From assembly GCF_051535235.1 (NCBI RefSeq), contig NZ_JBPPLZ010000006.1, forward strand, positions 186,001 to 250,000: a stretch of DNA of 64,000 nt, in the 5' to 3' direction. Positions 8,496 through 16,769 of the stretch are shown here, in pieces. The stretch is from Nitrobacter sp051535235 (GTDB lineage Bacteria > Pseudomonadota > Alphaproteobacteria > Rhizobiales > Xanthobacteraceae). Every line of letters begins with the position of its first letter. The first letter of the stretch is position 1. The notes under the pieces were generated by a model. That model had not been told where the DNA came from and did no database searches. It saw only the letters and a program-made list of their open reading frames with translations. A program made the translations under genes and the position numbers.

Positions 8496-10025
8496 ATGCT
8501 TGGACGCATTTTCACCGTCGGCGGATATACGCTGCTCTCGCGGCTGACGGGATTTGCGCGCGACATCGTGCTCGCCGCGGTGCTCGGCGCCGGGCCGGTC
8601 GCTGATGCCTTCTTCGTCGCGTTGCGGCTGCCGAATCATTTTCGGGCGATTTTCGCCGAGGGAGCCTTCAACGCGGCGTTCGTTCCGGCCTATGCGCACG
8701 TTCATGGCGAGGGCGGTGATGCCTCGGTGCGACTGTTCGCCGATCGCATCTTTACGCTGCTGTTCCTGTCCCAGGTCGTTCTGCTTGTCGTGGCATGGAT
8801 TTTCATGCCGCAGGCCATCAGCATCCTGGCGCCGGGATTCTCCGACGACGTCGAGCAGCGACGGCTGGCCATCGAACTGACGCGGATCACCTTTCCCTAT
8901 CTGCTGCTGATCACGCTGGTTACGCTGTACGGCGGCATGCTGAACGTCATGCATCGCTTCGCGAGCGCGGCGGCGGCGCCGATCTTCCTCAACCTGTCGA
9001 TGATCATGACGCTGGCGCTTGCGGCCTTCTTCCCGAGCGCCGGCCACGCGGCGGCCTGGGGCGTGCTGATCTCCGGCTTCCTCCAGGTTTTTCTGCTGGC
9101 CGGCGATCTTGGCCGGCATGGCGGATTGCCGCGGTTCTCGCCGCTCGAACTGAGCGATGACATCAGATCGTTTTTTCGTGCGCTCGCGCCCGCCACCGTG
9201 GGCTCGATGGGCACGCAACTGGCGATGTTCGCCGACACCATCATCGCGACGTTTCTCCCGACCGGGGCGCTGTCGGCGCTGTATTACGCCGACCGACTCA
9301 ACCAACTGCCGATCGGGGTGATCGGCATCGCCATCGGCACCGTGCTGCTGCCGGAAATGTCGCGGCAGATCACGGGCGGCGATCACGCTGGCGCGACGGC
9401 GTCGCAGCGCCGTGCGTTCGAGTTCACGCTGTTGTTTTCGATGCCGTTCGTCGCCGCATTCCTCACCGTTCCGGATGTCATCATGCGGGCGATGTTCGCG
9501 CGCGGCGCGTTTTCCGTAGCCGATGCGGCAGCCGCGGGAGCGACGCTGTCGGCCTACGCCGTGGGCCTCATCCCTTTCGTGCTGATCCGCAGCGCGGTCG
9601 CGACCTTCTACGCACGCAAGAACACCGCGACGCCGGTGAAAGCATCGCTCACCGGGATCGGCGTCAATCTCGCGCTCAAGGTCGCGTTGATGGGCTCGCT
9701 GGCGCAGGTCGGTCTGGCGTTGGCCACCGCCGTCGGCGCCTGGGTCAATCTTCTGCTCGTGATCGGATTTGCGGTGCGGGCAGGGTATTTCGAGGTCGAT
9801 CGTCCGTTGCGGATCTCGCTCGGCAAATTCCTGATCGCGGGCGTGGTGCTTGCGGCGGCGCTGTGGCTGACCGCGCGCCTGGCGTCCGGGCAATTCGCGC
9901 ACTGGAGCACGATGCGCGACGAGGCGGCTCTTGGACTGCTGATCGTCGTCGGCGCGCTCGTCTATGCCGGCGCGATCTTGCTGCTGTTCGGCCCGCGCTG
10001 GTTGAGGTCGTTGGTGCGGGGCTAG
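8496..10025 (+). CDS. murJ: Lipid II flippase MurJ
   Basis: A 509-residue MOP-superfamily membrane protein with about 14 hydrophobic segments. The start MLGRIFTVGGYTLLSRLTGF and the motif FAEGAFNAAFVPAYA are characteristic of MurJ/MviN. It moves lipid-linked peptidoglycan precursor across the inner membrane. The gene follows the aminotransferase by 43 bp and is the last of the plus-strand block of envelope genes. Length is normal for the family. A Wzx-type O-antigen flippase is less likely because the MurJ N-terminal signature is so clear. Confidence 0.93.
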   Translation: MLGRIFTVGGYTLLSRLTGFARDIVLAAVLGAGPVADAFFVALRLPNHFRAIFAEGAFNAAFVPAYAHVHGEGGDASVRLFADRIFTLLFLSQVVLLVVAWIFMPQAISILAPGFSDDVEQRRLAIELTRITFPYLLLITLVTLYGGMLNVMHRFASAAAAPIFLNLSMIMTLALAAFFPSAGHAAAWGVLISGFLQVFLLAGDLGRHGGLPRFSPLELSDDIRSFFRALAPATVGSMGTQLAMFADTIIATFLPTGALSALYYADRLNQLPIGVIGIAIGTVLLPEMSRQITGGDHAGATASQRRAFEFTLLFSMPFVAAFLTVPDVIMRAMFARGAFSVADAAAAGATLSAYAVGLIPFVLIRSAVATFYARKNTATPVKASLTGIGVNLALKVALMGSLAQVGLALATAVGAWVNLLLVIGFAVRAGYFEVDRPLRISLGKFLIAGVVLAAALWLTARLASGQFAHWSTMRDEAALGLLIVVGALVYAGAILLLFGPRWLRSLVRG

Positions 10026-10080
10026 CCCCGCGGGGCTCTCCTGCAGTATAACGACCCTGCAACGGTGGCGGAGATCACAT

Positions 10081-12378
10081 ATGGCTCCCGTGAAATTCGG
10101 CATCGGCCAGAGCGTCCGGCGCAAGGAAGACGACGCGCTTGTTCGCGGCAAGGGCCGCTACACCGACGATCATGCGCCTTCCGGTGCATTGCATGCGCTG
10201 ATGCTGCGTTCGCCGCATGCCCATGCGACATACAGGATCGATGCGTCGCGCGCCGGCGGTCTGCCGGGCGTTGCGTTGATCCTGACCGCGGCGGACGTCG
10301 CCGATCTCGGCGGCTTGCCCTGCCAGTTCAATCTTCCGGACCAGCCTTTCACCGCGCCGCCATATCCGATCCTTCCCCGTGACGAGGTGCGGCATGTCGG
10401 CGACGCCGTCGCTTTCGTGGTCGCCGACACGGTCGAGCACGCACGCGACGCGCTCGAGGCGATCGAAGTGGAGTGGACGCCGCTCACCTCGGTGGTGGGA
10501 GTCGCCAACGCCGTGAAGAAGGGCGCGCCTCAGGTCTGGCCCGATCACGCGGGCAACCTCCTGTTCGATGTTTCGATCGGCGACAAGGATGCGACCGATG
10601 CTGCTTTCGCGGGTGCGCATGCGGTGGCGGAAATCTCGATCGTCAATCCGCGCGTCGTCACCAACTACATGGAGACGCGCGCTGCCGTCTGCGAATACGA
10701 CGCCAGTCGTGATCATCTGACGCTGACGGTGGGCAGTCAGGGCAGCCATCGGCTGCGCGAGATTCTCTGCCGCTCCGTGCTGAAAATTCCGACGGAAAAG
10801 ATGCGCGTGATCTGTCCGGATGTGGGCGGCGGATTCGGCACCAAGCTGTTTCCCTATCGCGAATACGCGCTGATCGCGGTCGCCTCGAAAAAACTTCGCA
10901 AGGCTGTCAAATGGACGGCCGAGAGATCGGATCATTTCGTCGGAGACTCGCAAGGCCGCGACAACCTCACCACCGCGCGTATGGCGCTCGCGGAAGACGG
11001 CAGGTTCCTCGGCATGGATGTCGACCTGATGGGAGACATGGGAGCCTATCTCTCCACCTTCGGCCCCTACATTCCCTATGGCGGAGCCGGGATGCTGCCG
11101 GGCCTTTACGATATCCAGGCGTTTCACTGCCGCGTACGCGCCGTGTTCACCAACACCGTGCCGGTGGATGCCTATCGCGGTGCCGGCCGCCCCGAGGCCG
11201 CTTATGTGGTGGAGCGGCTGGTCGATGCCGCGGCGCGCAAGCTCGGCATGATGCCGGACGCCATCCGGCGCAGGAATTTCATTGCGCCGAAAGCGATGCC
11301 GTACAGGACAGCGACCGGTAAAATCTATGACTCCGGCGATTTCGCCGCGCATATGAAGCGCGCCATGGAGATCGCCGGCTGGAAGGAATTTCCGAAGCGG
11401 GCCAGGGCGGCGAAGAAGCGAGGGCTGGTTCGCGGCAGAGGGCTCGCGACCTATGTCGAGGTTTGCGGCACCATGGGTCGCGAGCGGGCCGACGTGCGAC
11501 TCGACGCAGACGGCGACGTCACGGTGCTGATCGGCACGCAGTCGAGCGGGCAGGGCCATGCCACCGCCTATGCGCAGATCATCGCCGATCAGTTCGGATT
11601 GCCGCCCGAGCGAATTCATATGATCCAGGGCGACACCGACGTGGTCGTCTCCGGTCTCGGCACCGGCGGATCGAGTTCGATTCCCTCCGGCGGCGTCAGC
11701 GTCGAGCGGGCTACCCGCAAGCTCGGCGCCCAGCTCTGCGAGATCGCGTCAGAGGCGCTCGAAACCAGTTCGGCCGATCTCGAAATCAGCGACGGCTCGG
11801 TTCGTATCGCGGGCACCGACCGTTCGATCTCCTTCGCCGACCTCGCCAAGCGCGTCGCCGATCCCTCGAAGCTGACAGCCAATGAGAGTTTCAGCAGCGC
11901 CGACGGCACCTATCCGAACGGCACCCATGTCGTGGAAGTCGAGATTGATCCGGCGACGGGAAAGATCGGGTTGGTCAACTATGTCGTTGTCGACGATTTC
12001 GGCATGACGTTGAATCCGCTTCTGCTGGCGGGACAGATCCATGGCGGCACCATGCAGGGCATCGGCCAGGCGCTGATGGAGCAGGCCGTCTACGATGCGA
12101 CGGACGGACAGCTCGTCACCGGCACGTTCATGGATTACGCGCTGCCGCGCGCGGCCGACGGCACCTCGATCACGTTTGAGACCCGCAACGTCCCCTGCGT
12201 CACCAATCCTCTCGGGGTGAAGGGAGCGGGCGAAGCGGGTGCCATCGGCTCCTGCCCGGCGGTGGTCAACGCCATCATCGATGGCCTGTGGCGCGAATAC
12301 GGGATCGACCATATCGACATGCCGGCCACGCCCGAGCGGGTCTGGACGGCGATCCGCGCGCGCCAGCGCCAGCTTTAA
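10081..12378 (+). CDS. Xanthine dehydrogenase-family molybdopterin-binding subunit (form II CoxL-like)
   Basis: A 765-residue large subunit of the molybdenum hydroxylase family. Visible motifs are GGGFGTKLFPYREY (cofactor binding) and AYRGAGRPE, which is the form II signature; form I CO dehydrogenases carry AYxCSFR. Also present are QSSGQGHATAYAQ and, near the C-terminus, KGAGEAGAIGSCPAV with the catalytic-type glutamate. Substrate is unknown; form II enzymes are often called putative CO dehydrogenases, but many oxidise other carbonyl or heterocyclic compounds. No FAD (CoxM) or 2Fe-2S (CoxS) subunit gene lies within the window, so partners must be encoded elsewhere. A strong stem-loop follows the stop. 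Confidence 0.88.
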   Translation: MAPVKFGIGQSVRRKEDDALVRGKGRYTDDHAPSGALHALMLRSPHAHATYRIDASRAGGLPGVALILTAADVADLGGLPCQFNLPDQPFTAPPYPILPRDEVRHVGDAVAFVVADTVEHARDALEAIEVEWTPLTSVVGVANAVKKGAPQVWPDHAGNLLFDVSIGDKDATDAAFAGAHAVAEISIVNPRVVTNYMETRAAVCEYDASRDHLTLTVGSQGSHRLREILCRSVLKIPTEKMRVICPDVGGGFGTKLFPYREYALIAVASKKLRKAVKWTAERSDHFVGDSQGRDNLTTARMALAEDGRFLGMDVDLMGDMGAYLSTFGPYIPYGGAGMLPGLYDIQAFHCRVRAVFTNTVPVDAYRGAGRPEAAYVVERLVDAAARKLGMMPDAIRRRNFIAPKAMPYRTATGKIYDSGDFAAHMKRAMEIAGWKEFPKRARAAKKRGLVRGRGLATYVEVCGTMGRERADVRLDADGDVTVLIGTQSSGQGHATAYAQIIADQFGLPPERIHMIQGDTDVVVSGLGTGGSSSIPSGGVSVERATRKLGAQLCEIASEALETSSADLEISDGSVRIAGTDRSISFADLAKRVADPSKLTANESFSSADGTYPNGTHVVEVEIDPATGKIGLVNYVVVDDFGMTLNPLLLAGQIHGGTMQGIGQALMEQAVYDATDGQLVTGTFMDYALPRAADGTSITFETRNVPCVTNPLGVKGAGEAGAIGSCPAVVNAIIDGLWREYGIDHIDMPATPERVWTAIRARQRQL

Positions 12379-12403
12379 GTTCCCCACCTGTCCGGCGGAC
12401 GAT

Positions 12404-12437
12404 AAAAAGGGCGAACCGGCCGGCGGTTCGCCCCTTT
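12404..12437. terminator. Probable bidirectional intrinsic terminator
   Basis: GGGCGAACCG (12409-12418) and CGGTTCGCCC (12424-12433) form a perfect 10-bp stem with a 5-nt loop. It is flanked by AAAAA on the left and CTTT on the right. It lies between the convergent molybdoprotein gene and the CHRD gene, so it could serve both strands; on the minus strand the A-run reads as a T-run. Confidence 0.75.
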
Positions 12438-12469
12438 GCTGAATGTCTTGTGTCCGCGATGTGGCGAGG

Positions 12470-12895
12470 CTACTTCGAGACCTGCCCGCGGATTTCGCCG
12501 CCCGGATGGGCTGCGGTATGAACGTTGACATAGTACTTGCCGGCCAAGAGGTCGGCGGCTTGCGCATCGGTCAGCGTGGCGCTGCCTTCGGCGGGACTGG
12601 ACGTCGCATTCGGGATTGCAACCGCAATGCCCGCATTCTGGCCCGCGGCCGCCGGGCCGTGGAAATGGGCCGCCGTCGCCGGACCGGTCAGACCCGAATA
12701 GGTCAGCTTCCAGGTTAGTTTTTTGGACGCGGGATCGTAATTCGCCTCGACCGTCCCGGTGCCCTTGCTGGTATTGGCGGGCACTTCGGATGCGCCGTTC
12801 AGGGTTGCTTTCAGCGTTTCGGCGGACGCCTGGCCTGCCAAACCGATCGCGGCAGCGAAAGCGAGTGTGACGAACGAAATCTTGGCGGCTTTCAT
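12470..12895 (-). CDS. Secreted CHRD domain protein
   Basis: A 141-residue protein with a clear signal peptide (MKAAKISFVTLAFAAAIGLA, cleavage probably after QASA). It is followed by a CHRD-type beta domain: LNGASEVPANTSKGTG, AAHFHGPAAAGQNAG and YVNVHTAAHPGGEIRGQ. CHRD domains occur in chordin and in many short bacterial secreted proteins; their bacterial function is unknown. The protein is expected in the periplasm or outside the cell. It stands alone, with its own terminator region downstream. Confidence 0.88.
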   Translation of the reverse strand: MKAAKISFVTLAFAAAIGLAGQASAETLKATLNGASEVPANTSKGTGTVEANYDPASKKLTWKLTYSGLTGPATAAHFHGPAAAGQNAGIAVAIPNATSSPAEGSATLTDAQAADLLAGKYYVNVHTAAHPGGEIRGQVSK

Positions 12896-12972
12896 CGTTT
12901 TCTCCTGATCATGTTCGGGTTGGCGCGAGCTTTAACCGCGCGCACCACCACTTGTTCCAGATGCAGGAGCGG

Positions 12973-13218
12973 CTAATTGGTTCCGAACGCCTTGAAAGTA
13001 ATGATGGTGTGGGTGTCCTGAATGCCCGGAATGACCTGCACCTTTTCGTTCACGAAATGCCCGATATCGGTGTCGTTATCGACGTAGAATTTCGCCAGCA
13101 GATCGTAGTCGCCGGCAGTGGAATAGATTTCCGAGGCGATCTCGGCCTCCGCGAGAGCGTTGGCGACGGCATAGGATTGGCCGAGCTTGCACTTGAACTG
13201 CACGAAGAAAGGGACCAT
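12973..13218 (-). CDS. Stand-alone Lrp/AsnC ligand-binding (RAM) domain protein
   Basis: An 81-residue protein equal to the C-terminal RAM domain of Lrp/AsnC regulators, without the helix-turn-helix. Features are FVQFKCKLGQSYAVANAL, a GDYDLLAKFYV core strand typical of the fold, and a C-terminal DTHTIITFKAF. Such stand-alone RAM proteins (SraA-like) form oligomers that bind amino acids and may modulate full-length Lrp proteins. The start at 13218 is chosen because CCGGAG lies 8 nt upstream; an in-frame extension to 13275 would add 19 residues that look non-family. It is divergent from thiD. Confidence 0.85.
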   Translation of the reverse strand: MVPFFVQFKCKLGQSYAVANALAEAEIASEIYSTAGDYDLLAKFYVDNDTDIGHFVNEKVQVIPGIQDTHTIITFKAFGTN

Positions 13219-13402
13219 CGCGTATCTCCGGAGGGCGTCAGGCTTCAATATAGCGCGTTCAAGCCGCGTGGACACCGAGGTGCGCCGAAAAATCCGGCCA
13301 ACCGGCGACTTGACGGGCTTTCCGGTTGCGGCCCGCGCCTATGCCTGCCGCGAATGAATAACTATGCTGGCGCGATCCGACGGCCCGCGCGCGAGAACAT
13401 GG

Positions 13403-14209
13403 ATGATAGTCCCCATTGCCTTGACCATCGCCGGATCCGACTCCAGCGGGGGTGCGGGAATCCAGGCCGACCTCAAGACATTCGCGGCATTCGGAGTCTA
13501 TGGCGCCTCCGTCATCACGGCGCTGACGGCGCAGAACACGCGAGGGGTGTCGGGGATCCACCACGTACCGGCGGATTTCGTGACCGCGCAGATCGATGCG
13601 GTGTTCGACGATCTCGACGTCGGAGCCGTCAAGATCGGCATGGTCGCGGACGCCGCCGTGATCGAGGTCATCGCCGACGGCCTCTCGCGCTGGTCGCCCG
13701 CGCATGTGGTGGTCGATCCGGTGATGGTCGCGACCTCGGGAGCACGCCTGCTGGAGCGGGACGCGGTGGAGGCATTGCGGATCAAACTCTTTCCGCGCGC
13801 GCATTTGATAACACCGAACCTGCCGGAGGCGGCGGTGCTGCTCGATGAGACCATTGCCGAAAGCGAAAGCGACATCGCGCGGCAGGGCCGGCGTCTGCTG
13901 ACGCTCGGCTGCGCCGCGGTCCTGATCAAGGGCGGCCACGGCCGGGGCGCCGAGAGCATAGACTATCTCGTCACCCGCGATGGAGTGGCGGCGCTTGCCG
14001 CTCCGCGCATCGCCACCAAAAACACTCACGGCACCGGCTGTTCGCTGTCATCGGCCATTGCGGCTGGCCTCGCGAAGGGCGACGACATGGAAACCGCCGT
14101 TCGTGGCGCGAAGACTTACATCACCGAAGCGATCGCGGCGGCGGACCGTCTCGGCGTCGGTCACGGCCATGGACCGATCCATCATCTGCACAGGCTGGAT
14201 CGCGACTGA
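13403..14209 (+). CDS. thiD: Hydroxymethylpyrimidine / phosphomethylpyrimidine kinase
   Basis: A ribokinase-family enzyme of 268 residues that phosphorylates HMP and HMP-phosphate in thiamine biosynthesis. The N-terminus IALTIAGSDSSGGAGIQADL is the ThiD signature, and NTHGTGCSLSSAI near the C-terminus holds the anion hole and catalytic residues. I chose ATG 13403, which gives the usual ThiD length; an in-frame ATG at 13364 would add 13 residues. No thi genes are adjacent and I saw no TPP riboswitch upstream. It is divergent from the RAM gene. Confidence 0.92.
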   Translation: MIVPIALTIAGSDSSGGAGIQADLKTFAAFGVYGASVITALTAQNTRGVSGIHHVPADFVTAQIDAVFDDLDVGAVKIGMVADAAVIEVIADGLSRWSPAHVVVDPVMVATSGARLLERDAVEALRIKLFPRAHLITPNLPEAAVLLDETIAESESDIARQGRRLLTLGCAAVLIKGGHGRGAESIDYLVTRDGVAALAAPRIATKNTHGTGCSLSSAIAAGLAKGDDMETAVRGAKTYITEAIAAADRLGVGHGHGPIHHLHRLDRD

Positions 14210-14225
14210 CAGGTGTTGCCATGCG

Positions 14226-15416
14226 TCAGGAAAAGAACGCGATCTTTTCGACCTGGGTCATGCGCCGGATCGGAGCCAGCGGATCGGAGCGGGGCGTGGC
14301 GCGCGAGACGATGCCGCTCTCCAGCAGCGATGCGCCGAGCGAAGGCGGCGCGGCAATCTCGGGAACGGTCTCGGACTCCCCACGAGGACTCGCATCGGAA
14401 CTCTCGGCGGCGGCCTCGGCAGTTTGCTCCGGTTCGGCAATCACCTGATTACCGATAGCGGCGTCTACGGTTTGGGGTTCGTCGAAATCGGGCGCGCCCA
14501 TTTCGAGAGCGATCATGTCGAGCACGGCATCGTCATGGGCCGCGTCCTGTTCGTTCACGGCGGTGGTCGACAATGGTTCGCTTTGGATTTCCGTAGCATC
14601 GACGGCGTCGACCTGCGCTTCGGATATGGAAGGCGTGTTTTCCGATTCAACGCCGATGTCTTTCACCGTTTCACTGAAATGGTGAGCGACTTCAGATTCC
14701 TGGTTTGAGGCGTTTTCCCCATGCGAATCGGATTCCACGTCGCTCGAAAATGCCATGACGGCATCGGCGGTCGCTTGCTCGGGCGGCGCGGGGTACTCAG
14801 GCGAGGCGGGAGCTTCGTCGACGGCTGCCGGGGGCGGGGACGCGGTTTCCGCGCGCGGCGGTGAAGTCGTCGCGGCAGGAGAGTCCGACAACTCGTCGAG
14901 CGTCGACTCGATCAATCCGAATACAACTTGCAGCGCCGCGGAATCGTCTCTGGCGGCGAGTTGCTCGTGAACAGCGTCGATCGCGCCAGCCTGCGAATCG
15001 AGAATGTCGCAAATCCGGCTGTCGCCGCCGATCTCGCGCCACCTCCACGAGATTTCGCGGATGATGCGAACGCCCTTCTCGATCGGGGCGAGCGCATCAT
15101 TCATGATCCGCTTGTCGAATGATGCGGCTGCGGCGGCTTTCGCTTCGGCGATGCTGACCTTGATCGCGGCGAGGGCCTTGGGCAGCGCGTCGCTGGTTGC
15201 TGCCTGCTGTTGGGCGGCGACGGTCTGTTCGATGCGTGCCACGGCATCGAGCACCATGGCGGTATCCGCATTGCGGTTGCGCTTGGCGTATTCGGTCAGA
15301 AACCATCGGCCCCGCGACGTCTCCATGAAGGCTTCGCGAATGGCGTCGAAGTCCGCAGCGCTGGGCGGAGCAGCGCTGGCGGACATCGGCGACAGGGCGA
15401 AAGCTTCATCGGCCAT
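14226..15416 (-). CDS. Unrecognised acidic protein with an embedded intergenic repeat
   Basis: A 396-residue protein of no family I can name. Residues 1-180 look folded: ETSRGRWFLTEYAKRNRNAD is followed by helical, alanine-rich segments (QTVAAQQQAATSDALPKALA) and REISWRWREIGGDSRICDIL. I have a weak recollection of similar N-termini in Rhizobiales hypotheticals. Residues 190-375 are Glu/Asp/Ser/Ala-rich and probably disordered; the last residues are PIRRMTQVEKIAFFS. Codons for about residues 221-241 coincide with a copy of the dispersed repeat. The start at 15416 is the third in-frame ATG; two others lie upstream to 15476. It is convergent with thiD (16 bp gap). Confidence 0.7.
   Translation of the reverse strand: MADEAFALSPMSASAAPPSAADFDAIREAFMETSRGRWFLTEYAKRNRNADTAMVLDAVARIEQTVAAQQQAATSDALPKALAAIKVSIAEAKAAAAASFDKRIMNDALAPIEKGVRIIREISWRWREIGGDSRICDILDSQAGAIDAVHEQLAARDDSAALQVVFGLIESTLDELSDSPAATTSPPRAETASPPPAAVDEAPASPEYPAPPEQATADAVMAFSSDVESDSHGENASNQESEVAHHFSETVKDIGVESENTPSISEAQVDAVDATEIQSEPLSTTAVNEQDAAHDDAVLDMIALEMGAPDFDEPQTVDAAIGNQVIAEPEQTAEAAAESSDASPRGESETVPEIAAPPSLGASLLESGIVSRATPRSDPLAPIRRMTQVEKIAFFS
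14694..14757 (-). repeat. Dispersed repeat, copy D, inside a coding sequence
   Basis: The element aligns over its whole length with copy C at 2223-2284 and with copy A at 26959-27061, about 80 percent by eye. It includes TTTTCGAGCGA, GTGGAATC and the GAAAACGC/TCAAA end. Here it is read in frame on the minus strand and adds about 21 residues (FSSDVESDSHGENASNQ) to the acidic tail of the enclosing protein. Confidence 0.65.
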
Positions 15417-15611
15417 GGCAAACTCGTCGCGCAAATCATTGTGCGTAACTGTAACGATCACCATGATCCGCCGCAAATCGCAATTGAATTGACGCGATCC
15501 GAATCAGAAATCCCCATCCAGTCGCACCCGGGATTGCAAGTGATTCGCCGTGTACCGGCTCCATGATTCGGCCGTCGCGCCATTGACCGGCGCGCTGCGG
15601 GGCCGGCGGGA

Positions 15612-16622
15612 TCAGCCCCAGAGCGCGGCGTCGGGCGGATAGACGGTGCTGCCGTCGTAGCGGAGACCGTCGCTGCGATCCTTGGCGAGCAACAGCGGAC
15701 CATCGAGATCGACGAAACGGGCCTGCTGCGCGATCAGCATGGCCGGCGCCATCGACAGCGAGGTCGCGACCATGCATCCGACCATGATCTCGAAACCCAG
15801 CGCTTGCGCTGCATCGGCCATGGCGAGGGCTTCGGTCAGGCCGCCGGTCTTGTCGAGCTTGATGTTGATGGCGTCGTAACGTTCGCGAAGACCGTCAAGC
15901 GAGGCGCGGTCATGGACGCTTTCATCGGCGCAGATGGTGATGACTCTGCGAATTCGCGCCAGCGCCTCGTCGTTGCCTGCGGGAAGCGGTTGCTCGACCA
16001 GGGTGACGCCGGCGGCCTCGCAGGCCGCCAGGTTCCGCTCCAGGTCATCAGGCGTCCATGCCTCATTGGCGTCGACGATCAGTTCCGATTCCGGAGCTTG
16101 TTTGCGCACGGCCGCGATGCGTTCGACATCGCCGTCGCCGCCGAGCTTGACCTTGAGGAGAGGCCGACGCGCGGCTTTTGCGGTCGCAGCCGCCATGGCC
16201 TCAGGCGAGCCGAGCGAGATCGTGTAGGCCGTGGAACGAGGGGCGGGTGCCGGGCGATCCAGCAATGTCCAGATCCGCCGGCCGCTGCATTTGGCCTCGA
16301 GATCGCACAGCGCGCAGTCCAGAGCATTGCGCGCCGCCCCGGCGGGCATGATGGACGCGAGGGATTGGCGATCCAGACCCGCGGCGAGTGGCTCCTGCAT
16401 CGCGAGAAGGCTGGCGAGCACGCCCTCGGGAGTTTCTCCATAGCGGGCGTACGGAACGCATTCTCCGCGTCCGGAGCGCCCGCGCCGGCTGATCTCGGCG
16501 ACGACCACCACGGCCTCGGTCTTCGCCCCGCGGCTGATCCTGAAACTGCCCGCGATCGGCCAACGCTCGATGCGGCATCGCAGGCTGATTGCGTCGTTCT
16601 GCGACGTTTTCAAATTGGGCAT
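15612..16622 (-). CDS. dgcA: Dipeptide epimerase / N-acetyl-D-glutamate racemase-type enolase superfamily enzyme
   Basis: A 336-residue member of the muconate-lactonizing subgroup of the enolase superfamily. Visible catalytic features are LLKVKLGG (KxK base motif), VDANEAW and EQPLP (metal ligands Asp and Glu), a CADESVHD metal ligand, and INIKLDKTGG with the second catalytic lysine. The N-terminal GRGECVPYARYGE matches L-Ala-D/L-Glu epimerases and the DgcA racemases. It probably recycles murein peptides or racemises N-acyl glutamate. DgcA usually sits beside DgcN, which is absent here, so the symbol is tentative. The start at 16622 (MPNLKTS) is preferred over 16718. Confidence 0.8.
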   Translation of the reverse strand: MPNLKTSQNDAISLRCRIERWPIAGSFRISRGAKTEAVVVVAEISRRGRSGRGECVPYARYGETPEGVLASLLAMQEPLAAGLDRQSLASIMPAGAARNALDCALCDLEAKCSGRRIWTLLDRPAPAPRSTAYTISLGSPEAMAAATAKAARRPLLKVKLGGDGDVERIAAVRKQAPESELIVDANEAWTPDDLERNLAACEAAGVTLVEQPLPAGNDEALARIRRVITICADESVHDRASLDGLRERYDAINIKLDKTGGLTEALAMADAAQALGFEIMVGCMVATSLSMAPAMLIAQQARFVDLDGPLLLAKDRSDGLRYDGSTVYPPDAALWG

Positions 16623-16769
16623 GTCCGAAGTTAGGCAGGTCAGGAATTGGGCAGGCCTGAAAGCATCGCAAACGGCCGTGAGCGGGAAGGATATCGCACC
16701 ACGGGTTGCTGACGTCATGTTAAAAGCTTCGCCTTAATAATAGCAGAGATTCGGGCGGGGGAGCTGGTT

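Noticed and set aside
13219..13402. A TPP riboswitch before thiD
   Set aside because: No thi-box core and too little sequence between the divergent starts; none was seen.
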